From an uncultured bacterium (GTDB lineage: Bacteria > Methylomirabilota > Methylomirabilia > Rokubacteriales > CSP1-6), in NCBI GenBank assembly GCA_946479205.1, contig CAMLFJ010000157.1, positions 1 through 7,324 of the forward strand: 7,324 nt of DNA, in the 5' to 3' direction. Below are positions 1 to 5,684 of the stretch, in pieces (within the stretch, counting starts at the first letter, position 1; each line of letters starts with the position of its first letter). The notes beneath the pieces were generated by a model. The model was not told the DNA's origin. It saw nothing but the letters and a program-made list of their open reading frames with translations, and searched no databases. A program made the translations under genes and the position numbers.

Positions 1-7
1 GCTGCCC

Positions 8-952
8 TCAGTAGCCTCGGGTGCGGTCGACGAGGTGGCGGAGCGGGCGGTTGGCCGCGTAGCGGCGGAGGTTGTCGTTGAAGATGGGCCCGATCTCGCG
101 CGGGGTGCTGGGGCCCGAGATGTGCGGCGTGACCACCACGTTGTCGAGCCCCCAGAACGGATGGTCGGCCGGGAGCGGCTCGGTATCGAAGACGTCGAGC
201 ACCGCGCCGCCGATGCGCCGCCCTCGGAGCGCGTCCAGCAGCGCGCCCTCGTCCACGATCGGCCCGCGCGCCAGGTTCAGCAGCCAGGCGGTGGGCTTCA
301 TGGCGGCCAGGGCGGCCGGGTCCAGGAGTCCCCGGGTCTCATCGCTCAGCGGCAGGGTCAGGGCCACGAAGTCGGCCTGGGCGAGCGCGGCGCGGAGCGC
401 CTTCGTCCGGTAGACCCGGACGGCGTCGCGCGAGGCCCGGCCGCTCCGGGTGACGCCGATCACGCGCATGCCGACCGCGCGCGCGAGCTTCGCGATGCTG
501 CGGCCGATATCGCCGAGCCCGACCACGCAGAGGGTCTGGCCGCGCAGCGGGACGGGATCCACCGGCGCCCACCGCCGCTGCCGCTGGCTCGCGCGGAATC
601 CATCCATCCGCTGCGTGACCCAGAGACACCAGCCGACCGTGTACTCGGCCATCCACGGCCCGAAGATGCCCGCGGCGCGGGTGACGCGAACCGCCGCCGG
701 CAGCTCGGGCACCAGCAGTCGCTCGACCCCGGCCCCCATGCACTGGATCCAGCGGAGCCCCTTGGCGCTCACGAGCAGGGTCCGGGGCGGGCCCCAGCCG
801 TAGAGGATCTCGGCGTCCGCGGCCGGCCCGGTCGCCTCCTCGGGAGTCGAGACCACGTGGACGCGGAAAGCGCGCGACGGGACCCGGATGAGATCGGCGT
901 AGGCGCGGGCCTCCCCCGCGTCCGGGTAGTACACGAGAATGCCGCGGGTCAC
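8..952 (-). CDS. D-2-hydroxyacid dehydrogenase (GhrA/GhrB-like 2-oxoacid reductase)
   Basis: A 314-residue protein of the D-isomer-specific 2-hydroxyacid dehydrogenase family, whose cytosolic members interconvert 2-oxoacids (for example glyoxylate or hydroxypyruvate) and D-2-hydroxyacids using NAD(P)H. The Rossmann motif GLGDIG lies at residues 145-150. The three family catalytic residues are visible: Arg229 in NLARGP, Glu258 in DTEPLP and His277 in TPHISG. The second strand of the nucleotide fold ends in GVTRSGR (Arg169) instead of an acidic residue, which in this family usually goes with NADP(H) preference; that is inference. The start is taken as GTG at 952-950 because the upstream epimerase ends in the overlapping TGA (GTGA). 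Reading further upstream in this frame gives arginine-rich sequence lying inside the epimerase gene. The ribosome binding site is weak, so translation is probably coupled to the epimerase. Length is normal. The substrate cannot be named. Family assignment is secure. Confidence 0.93.
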   Translation of the reverse strand: MTRGILVYYPDAGEARAYADLIRVPSRAFRVHVVSTPEEATGPAADAEILYGWGPPRTLLVSAKGLRWIQCMGAGVERLLVPELPAAVRVTRAAGIFGPWMAEYTVGWCLWVTQRMDGFRASQRQRRWAPVDPVPLRGQTLCVVGLGDIGRSIAKLARAVGMRVIGVTRSGRASRDAVRVYRTKALRAALAQADFVALTLPLSDETRGLLDPAALAAMKPTAWLLNLARGPIVDEGALLDALRGRRIGGAVLDVFDTEPLPADHPFWGLDNVVVTPHISGPSTPREIGPIFNDNLRRYAANRPLRHLVDRTRGY

Positions 953-1917
953 GCGCCGATCTTGGCGAGCAGCCGGTCTTCGAACGAGAAGTCGACGGGC
1001 CGCTCGGCCAGGCCTTGAGCGCGGTACCACGCCCAGGTCTGGGCGAGGGCGGCGTGGAGCGAGTAGCGGGGACGCAGGCCGAGCTCGTTGCGCAGCTTCG
1101 TGGTGGTGTGGACGGCATGGCAATCGTAGACCAGGTTCTGGCCGAAGACCGGCCCCGGCTTGTCGAAGCTCTTGAGCAGGGCGGGGTCGAAGTGGCGCAG
1201 GGTGACCGGCCGGCCGATCACCTCGGCGATCAGCTCGACGAACCCGACCTGGCTCACCACGTCCTCGCCCATGACGTTGTAGGCCTGCCCGTAGGCCCGC
1301 GCGTCGCCCAGCAGCGTGGCCATCACCTCGGCCAGGTCCTCGACGTGCCCGAACTGCCTGAGCCAGCCCCCATGACCCGGTACCAGCACCGGTCGGCCCC
1401 GGCTCACCCGGTCCATGAAGAACGTCTCGTTGTTCCGGGTGTTCAGCGGACCCATCACGTGGGTGGGACGGACGATGGTCACGGGCAGCCCGCGCTCCCG
1501 GTAGCGATCGAGAAGCACGTCCTCCCCGCCGATCTTGTGCCGCGCGTAGTCGCCCCAGTAGAAGCTGCGCGCGGTCGCCTCGGAGTAGGGGATGGGCAGC
1601 GCGTGGTCGTAGACGCGGCACGTGGAGACGAAGACCACGTGCGGCGACCCCGGGAGGGCCTCCAGCAGCGCGGTCACGTCCTCCGGAAGCGTCGGCGCGT
1701 AGGTGACGTCGAAGACGCCGTCCCATCGCCCGCCGCCGAGACGCTCCCGGAGCGCCGCGTGATCCTTCCGGTCGCCCGTGATCGCGGCCACCCCGGCGGG
1801 CAGCCGGTCCGGATGTCGACCGCGGTTGAAGACGGTGACCTCGTGACCTCGCTCCTGGAGCGCCCGGAGCAGGTGCAGGCTGATGAACTCGGTACCGCCC
1901 ATCACGAGGACGCGCAT
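949..1917 (-). CDS. NAD-dependent epimerase/dehydratase family protein (extended/atypical SDR)
   Basis: A 322-residue Rossmann-fold protein of the extended short-chain dehydrogenase type. The N-terminus MRVLVMGGTEFIS carries the nucleotide loop near residues 7-13. Its last glycine is replaced by Ser13, so the loop resembles the GGTxFIG form of the CSP41-like and isoflavone-reductase-like branches more than classical GxxGxxG. The core FVSTCRVY (residues 96-103) corresponds to the usual catalytic Ser/Thr strand, and YARHK (Tyr124, Lys128) matches the YxxxK active-site pair, so it is probably an active oxidoreductase or epimerase. IVRPTHVMGP (148-157) fits the substrate-side loop that follows. 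It starts at ATG 16 bases after the corA stop, with no clear Shine-Dalgarno, and its stop overlaps the next gene as GTGA. The pairing with a hydroxyacid dehydrogenase suggests sugar or hydroxyacid metabolism, but the substrate is unknown. Confidence 0.9.
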   Translation of the reverse strand: MRVLVMGGTEFISLHLLRALQERGHEVTVFNRGRHPDRLPAGVAAITGDRKDHAALRERLGGGRWDGVFDVTYAPTLPEDVTALLEALPGSPHVVFVSTCRVYDHALPIPYSEATARSFYWGDYARHKIGGEDVLLDRYRERGLPVTIVRPTHVMGPLNTRNNETFFMDRVSRGRPVLVPGHGGWLRQFGHVEDLAEVMATLLGDARAYGQAYNVMGEDVVSQVGFVELIAEVIGRPVTLRHFDPALLKSFDKPGPVFGQNLVYDCHAVHTTTKLRNELGLRPRYSLHAALAQTWAWYRAQGLAERPVDFSFEDRLLAKIGA

Positions 1918-1933
1918 GACCGCGGTGATTCTA

Positions 1934-2929
1934 TCAGAGCCAGCCGGAGCGCTTGAACCGGTAGTAGAGGATGCCGCAGAGGATCACCGTCACCGACATC
2001 ACCGTCGGATAGCCCCAGCGCCACTGCAACTCGGGCATGACCTCGAAGTTCATGCCGTAGACCCCCGCGATCATGGTGGGGATCGCGAAGATGGCGGCCC
2101 ACCCGGTGATGCGCTTGGTGGCCTCGTTCTGGGCGATGGTGGTGAGCGAGAGGTTGGCCTCGAGCGCGGTCCCCAGGAGCTCGCGGAGGGCGTCCACCTT
2201 CTCGTTGATCCGGATCGCGTGATCGTAGACGTCGCGGAAGTAGGGCCGCGCGTCGTCGGGGATCAGGTCGAGATCGGCCCGCATCAGGCGATTGCAGATG
2301 TCGACGAGCGGGGACACGCCCCGCTTGATCTCGAGCAGGTCGCGCTTGAGGGTGTAGATCCGCATGGTGGTGTCGCGGCTGATCCGCTCGTTGAAGATCT
2401 CGTCCTCGAGGGCGTCCAGGCCGTCCTCGAGCCCATCCACGATCGGAAAGTACTGGTCGACCACGAAGTCCATGATCGCGTGGAGCACGAAGGCGGGGCC
2501 CTTGGCGAGGAGCTGCGGCTGCCCCTCGCAGCGCGCGCGCACGTCCGCGTAGGACAGGGAGGCCCCGTGCCGGACCGAGACGACGTAGCGGGAGCCCACG
2601 AAGAGGTGGGTCTCGCCGAAGGCGGTCCGCCCCTGCTCGCGGTCGGGCTGCGCGCTGCGGAGCGCGATGAAGAGCGAGTCGCCGTAGCGCTCGAGCTTGG
2701 GCCGCTGGTGGGCCAGGTGGGCGTCCTCGATGGCCAGGTCGTGGAGGCCGAACTCGGCCTGCACCTCCTTGAGCAGGGCCTCGTCGGGCTCGTAGAGGCC
2801 GATCCAGACGAAGCGATCCTCCTGCTTGAGGACCTCGCTGATGTCCGCGAGCGCCACGTTCGCCACGCGGCGGCCCTCCGCGTAGGCGGCGCACGCGACC
2901 ACCTGGTTCGTGTTGTGCCCTGGGCTCAT
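1934..2929 (-). CDS. corA: CorA-type magnesium/cobalt channel
   Basis: A 331-residue CorA-family (2-TM-GxN) divalent cation channel, a pentameric inner-membrane protein that takes up Mg2+ and can pass Co2+ or Ni2+. The hallmark YGMNF at 291-295 followed by MPE (298-300) lies at the end of the first transmembrane helix (about 276-291, with GWAAIFAIPTMIAG). A second helix covers about 306-324, and a short basic cytosolic tail RFKRSGWL ends the protein. The large N-terminal region has the expected alpha/beta part (FVWIGLYEPDE at 40-50, IEDAHLAHQRPKLE at 67-80) and the long charged stalk helices (about 160-275). The length is usual. The ATG has no good Shine-Dalgarno, but the alignable start CAAYAEGRRV supports using it over internal GTGs. 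A 69-base gap precedes it and the epimerase follows by 16 bases. No Mg2+-responsive leader is visible. Confidence 0.95.
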   Translation of the reverse strand: MSPGHNTNQVVACAAYAEGRRVANVALADISEVLKQEDRFVWIGLYEPDEALLKEVQAEFGLHDLAIEDAHLAHQRPKLERYGDSLFIALRSAQPDREQGRTAFGETHLFVGSRYVVSVRHGASLSYADVRARCEGQPQLLAKGPAFVLHAIMDFVVDQYFPIVDGLEDGLDALEDEIFNERISRDTTMRIYTLKRDLLEIKRGVSPLVDICNRLMRADLDLIPDDARPYFRDVYDHAIRINEKVDALRELLGTALEANLSLTTIAQNEATKRITGWAAIFAIPTMIAGVYGMNFEVMPELQWRWGYPTVMSVTVILCGILYYRFKRSGWL

Positions 2930-2998
2930 GCGCTGGGCGCGGTGCTGTCCACCGGAATCTTCTCTGTTGTATTCATTCGGCTCGCCTTCGGCTTCACC
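2930..2998. other. Intergenic gap before corA
   Basis: This 69-base spacer, between the RAM-domain gene and corA, is locally more AT-rich around 2960-2980 than its surroundings. On the minus strand it contains TACAAC (2971-2966), four of six matches to a -10 box, about 37 bases before the corA ATG. No matching -35 is seen at the right distance. A short GCC-GAA-GGC stem is present, without a U run. It could hold a corA promoter, but the sequence does not establish one. Confidence 0.3.
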
Positions 2999-3244
2999 TC
3001 ATCCTACAGTGACCGCGACGCAGGTCGTCGTCCGGGTCACGCCGTCGATGATGCCGATGGAGTCGGTGACGAGGCTGCCGATGGCGTCGAGGGTCTGACC
3101 GTCGACCACCGCGATGAAGTCGTAGGGACCGGTGACCGCGTCCATGGCGGCGACGGTGGCGCGCGGGCTCTTGACCTTGGCGAGCGCCTTCTTCACGTTC
3201 TTGGTCTTGCCGGCGGCGGTTTCGATGAGGACGTAGGCTTTCAT
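2999..3244 (-). CDS. Stand-alone Lrp/AsnC ligand-binding (RAM) domain protein
   Basis: An 81-residue protein matching the C-terminal effector-binding domain of Lrp/AsnC regulators (RAM/SAM domain), with no helix-turn-helix part. It begins MKAYVLIETAAGK, continues with a helix rich in lysine (KNVKKALAKVK), then VTGPYDFIAVVDG (38-50), the characteristic G-x-YD/F-hydrophobic strand, and ends with a long helix and a final strand TRTTTCVAVTV. Such domains form dimers and higher oligomers that bind amino acids or related small molecules at subunit interfaces; stand-alone copies are thought to sense metabolites or modulate partner proteins. The ATG at 3244-3242 overlaps the creatininase-homologue stop (ATGA) and has a strong AAGGAG site (3256-3251) six bases upstream. 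There is no DNA-binding domain, so it is not a transcription factor by itself. Its ligand is unknown. It may work with the coupled upstream amidohydrolase, which is inference. Confidence 0.9.
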   Translation of the reverse strand: MKAYVLIETAAGKTKNVKKALAKVKSPRATVAAMDAVTGPYDFIAVVDGQTLDAIGSLVTDSIGIIDGVTRTTTCVAVTVG

Positions 3245-4179
3245 CGTGGTCTCCTTTGTCGGCCCAGGATCCGCCAGGCCGTGAGCCCGGCGAGCAGGGC
3301 CGCGACCGACGTCGCGAGCGGGCGGAAGTTGGTGCGAAAGAACGGGATCGCGAAGAACGGAGAGCGGCGATCGGAGGGCCGGAGCTGCCCGTCCAGGAGC
3401 CCGTCCACCACGCCCATCGCCTCGTCCATCAGCACCTGGCTCGTGACCCGCGCGAAGGCCGGGTCGGCCAGCGCGGGATGGCCGACGTAGCCGGGGCCGC
3501 CGGCGCGCACCGCGTAGTTCGGGCGAAGCCGCTCCACGAGGGAGTACCGCGCGGCGGGCAAGCGCCGGTAGCCCTCGTCCACCAGATCGGGACGCAGCAC
3601 GAGCATGATCGAAGTCTCCCACCAGCCGCCGTGCGCGTCTTCCGAAAACGCCGTCCGCTCCGGCTCGGACAGGGCCCGCCCGAGACCGGCCTCGATCCGG
3701 GGCAGGAGACGGCCCCGCAGGAACTCCCAGGCGAGGTGGCCGCTGAACGAGGCCATGGTGATGCGGTGGCGTCGGGACACGATGGCCGCCGCCTCCTCCA
3801 GCGCGACCAGGTGGCCCGGCCCCCCGTGGCCGTTCGACACCAGGATGTGGCGGAACCCGGCGCGGCCGAGCGCGGAGCCGTAGTCCACCAGCACGTCGCG
3901 GACCACCCGCTGGCGGACGGGCACCGTGCCCACCGAGTCGAAGGTGAAGGAGCCCAGGTGGAGGGTGGGCGCCAGCACCACCGACCAGCCCGGCCGGCCC
4001 GCCACCAGGCGCTCCGCGATGGACTCGCTGAAGTGGCGCGCGGTGAAGGCATCCACCCCCAGCGGGAGATGCGGACCGTGGGTCTCGAGCGGGCTCACGG
4101 TGAGGATGACCACGGTGCGGGTCCGATCGAGCGCGTCGAGCTGCGGCGTGGAGAGCTCCTCCAGCCGATGGACGGTCAA
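3241..4179 (-). CDS. Creatininase-family metal-dependent amidohydrolase with hydrophobic C-terminal tail
   Basis: A 312-residue member of the creatininase/creatinine amidohydrolase family (includes MftE- and ArfB-like hydrolases), which cleave amide or cyclic amide bonds with a two-metal centre. Family motifs are clear: LETHGPHLPLGVD at 31-43 gives metal ligands Glu32, His34 and Asp43; SNGHGG at 115-120 gives His118; HGGWWETS at 183-190 gives Glu188. The glutamate of true creatininase after the second histidine motif is a glycine here (Gly120), so creatinine is unlikely to be the substrate. The start is TTG at 4179-4177, overlapping the acyltransferase stop (TTGA), with GGGGAG six bases upstream. 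After about residue 270 comes an unusual tail with FFAIPFF, a hydrophobic stretch at about 288-299 (LATSVAALLAGL), then WRILGRQRRPR. This looks like a possible membrane-tethering tail. The substrate is unknown. The family call is secure. Confidence 0.92.
   Translation of the reverse strand: MTVHRLEELSTPQLDALDRTRTVVILTVSPLETHGPHLPLGVDAFTARHFSESIAERLVAGRPGWSVVLAPTLHLGSFTFDSVGTVPVRQRVVRDVLVDYGSALGRAGFRHILVSNGHGGPGHLVALEEAAAIVSRRHRITMASFSGHLAWEFLRGRLLPRIEAGLGRALSEPERTAFSEDAHGGWWETSIMLVLRPDLVDEGYRRLPAARYSLVERLRPNYAVRAGGPGYVGHPALADPAFARVTSQVLMDEAMGVVDGLLDGQLRPSDRRSPFFAIPFFRTNFRPLATSVAALLAGLTAWRILGRQRRPR
3251..3256 (-). promoter_or_regulatory. Strong ribosome binding site of the RAM-domain gene
   Basis: AAGGAG reads on the minus strand six bases before the ATG at 3244. 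It lies inside the last codons of the upstream creatininase homologue. It fixes the start of the 81-residue protein and excludes the long upstream extension in the same frame. Confidence 0.85.
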
Positions 4180-5552
4180 AAGCTGCTCCCCCGCGTCGCG
4201 GCCAGGTAGTCGTCCTTGGCGCGCTCGAGCTCGGCCACCAGGGCCTGCCGCTCGGCCAGGAGTCGGGTGGCGGACTGGCGGTGGGTGAGGGACAGGACGC
4301 CGAAGCGGAGCTGGTTCCGGAGCCGACCGACCCCGCCGAGATAGCGATACGCGAGGAGCCCGCTCAGCGGCAGCGAGAGCGCGAAGCCCCCCGCCCACGC
4401 CGACCCCAGGAGGCGCCACACGATCCAGATCTCGACCGCCCAGAAGAGCGGGAACGCCACGATGCTCGCGAGCAGGCGCGTCGTCGCGTAGTCGGTCTCC
4501 TTGCGCGCGGTGCGGCGAGCGATCCAGCGCGGGAGGAGATAGGGCAGGCCGTTGACGACCAGGCCGTACGCGAAGAAGGGGAGCCCGATCGAGGCCTCCC
4601 ACGAGCGCCGCAGCCGGGCCCGCGCGGGCGGACGCTGGGCGCGGGCGCGCACGGCCTGGTCCCGCACGTGGTAGGCGGCGAGCATGGCGCGGTACTTCTG
4701 GACCGCGGTCCACAAACGCGCCACCCGCTCGGGATCGCGCTCCTCGAAGTGGGCCGCGGCGTCGGCGATCGCGCGCGAGAGGCGCAGCGGGTCGATCTGC
4801 CGCGTCCCGAGCCCGCGCTCCTCCTGGAGCTCGCGGATCAGATCGCTCCGGTAGATCTCGTCGACGGCCCGGATGAGATCCTGCCGCTCCGGCCGGCCCA
4901 CGTGGAGGATCTCCGCCTCCATGGCCCACTGGATCGTCGTGGTCAAGGCCTCGACCGCCTTGGCCGGCTCGTCACGGTAGACCGCCGCGTAGGCGCCGAG
5001 CGGGATCGCCTCGCCGAACGAGACCCGGACGTGGCCGCGGAAGGCCTTGCGGGCCTCGAAGGTGATACCCACCGGGATCAGGGCCAGCGGCGCCCCGCGC
5101 CCCGCCGCCTGGTAGTCGAGCGCGATGCGCGCGGCACCGGTCTTGATCCGCTGGACGCGGCTCTCCGAATGGGTGGTGCCTTCCGGATAGATGCCGACGA
5201 GCCGAGCGCCCTCGAGGGCTCGGAAGCAGGCGGCGAAGGCGTCGGCGTTCCGGTCCATCTTGTCGGGATCATCCTGCTTGCGGTAGACGGGGATCGCCCC
5301 GCAGGCGGTGAGGAAGCGGGCCACCAGGGGATTTCGGAACAGGGCCGCGGTCGCCAGGTAGTGGACCTTCCGGGGCAGGATCGCGCCGACCAGCAGGGAG
5401 TCGATCAGGTTGTTGGGGTGGTTGATGCAGAGGAGCACGGGCCCCGATGCCGGCACCAGATCCGCCCGGACCACGTCGACGGCCCTGAAGAAGAACCAGA
5501 GCCAGAAACGCCCAATGCCACGAACTACTGAGTAGAACCGATCGTCCTTCAC
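4176..5552 (-). CDS. PlsC-like lysophospholipid/glycerol-phosphate acyltransferase with C-terminal membrane extension
   Basis: A 458-residue member of the LPLAT superfamily, membrane-associated enzymes that transfer acyl chains to glycerol-phosphate or lysophosphatidate in phospholipid synthesis. Motif I is NHPNNLID (His45, Asp51), in which five residues separate His and Asp where the classical form has four; this HPN form is familiar in large PlsC-like proteins. Motif II is near GAIPVYRK (85-92), motif III is YPEGTTHSE (122-130) and motif IV is LIPVGITF (158-165). The N-terminus has an aromatic amphipathic segment (FWLWFFF, 16-22). After about residue 200 comes a charged helical region, then hydrophobic segments near 322-342, 359-381 and 383-402, and a charged coiled C-terminus. 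It is much longer than the roughly 240-residue PlsC. The start is GTG at 5552-5550, overlapping the small ORF stop (GTGA); its stop overlaps the next TTG. Exact acceptor and acyl donor are unknown. Confidence 0.9.
   Translation of the reverse strand: MKDDRFYSVVRGIGRFWLWFFFRAVDVVRADLVPASGPVLLCINHPNNLIDSLLVGAILPRKVHYLATAALFRNPLVARFLTACGAIPVYRKQDDPDKMDRNADAFAACFRALEGARLVGIYPEGTTHSESRVQRIKTGAARIALDYQAAGRGAPLALIPVGITFEARKAFRGHVRVSFGEAIPLGAYAAVYRDEPAKAVEALTTTIQWAMEAEILHVGRPERQDLIRAVDEIYRSDLIRELQEERGLGTRQIDPLRLSRAIADAAAHFEERDPERVARLWTAVQKYRAMLAAYHVRDQAVRARAQRPPARARLRRSWEASIGLPFFAYGLVVNGLPYLLPRWIARRTARKETDYATTRLLASIVAFPLFWAVEIWIVWRLLGSAWAGGFALSLPLSGLLAYRYLGGVGRLRNQLRFGVLSLTHRQSATRLLAERQALVAELERAKDDYLAATRGSSF
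4186..4191 (-). promoter_or_regulatory. Ribosome binding site supporting the TTG start of the creatininase homologue
   Basis: GGGGAG on the minus strand lies six bases before TTG 4179-4177, within the final codons of the acyltransferase gene. No ATG or GTG is suitably placed before the first conserved residues, so this site decides the start. Confidence 0.75.
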
Positions 5553-5680
5553 TGGGTCAGATACCGCTTCAGCGTGCCCGCGAAGGCCGCGGCCTCCCGG
5601 AAGGGGGCCGCGAAGAGGGCGACCGCAACTACGGCTCCGGCCAGCGCCAGCACCACGGAGGCCCCACGGCGGCGCGCCAC
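5549..5680 (-). CDS. Small single-pass membrane protein (43 residues), hypothetical
   Basis: A short reading frame fills the gap between the nicotinamidase and the acyltransferase. It encodes 43 residues from GTG 5680-5678: a basic N-terminus (VARRRGAS, first residue read as Met), a continuous hydrophobic helix at about residues 9-25 (VVLALAGAVVAVALFAA), then PFREAAAFAGTLKRYLTQ. The layout predicts one transmembrane helix with the N-terminus in the cytoplasm and an amphipathic tail. Its stop overlaps the acyltransferase GTG (GTGA), and its start lies 4 bases after the nicotinamidase stop, the tight spacing seen for real operon genes. An AGGA occurs only two bases before the start, too close to be ideal; a second GTG at 5656-5654 with GTGGGG upstream would give 35 residues. 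I do not recognise a family. It may assist the membrane-bound acyltransferase encoded next, which is inference. Confidence 0.55.
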   Translation of the reverse strand: MARRRGASVVLALAGAVVAVALFAAPFREAAAFAGTLKRYLTQ

Positions 5681-5684
5681 GATC

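Noticed and set aside
35..1018. A 327-codon plus-strand open frame
   Set aside because: It is antisense to the hydroxyacid dehydrogenase, which has intact catalytic motifs. No family pattern is visible in the plus-strand translation.
953..1726. N-terminal extension of the dehydrogenase frame into the epimerase gene
   Set aside because: The added residues are arginine/proline/glycine-rich and overlap a well-supported gene. The GTG at 952 gives a normal family length.
2960..2998. Promoter or terminator in the gap before corA
   Set aside because: TACAAC lacks a partner -35 at the right spacing, and the GCC-GAA-GGC stem is three base pairs with no U tract. Neither is strong enough to call.
1883..3490. 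A 535-codon plus-strand open frame
   Set aside because: It lies antisense to corA, the RAM gene and part of the creatininase homologue, and reads as low-complexity Asp/Glu/Val/Arg/His-rich sequence typical of a GC-rich shadow frame, with no recognisable domain.
4180..4929. N-terminal extension of the creatininase frame
   Set aside because: It overlaps the acyltransferase and has shadow composition. The TTG with a well-spaced GGGGAG gives a normal N-terminus.
4281..5531. A 416-codon plus-strand open frame
   Set aside because: It mirrors the acyltransferase gene and has the same charged, repetitive shadow composition. The minus-strand protein has all LPLAT motifs.
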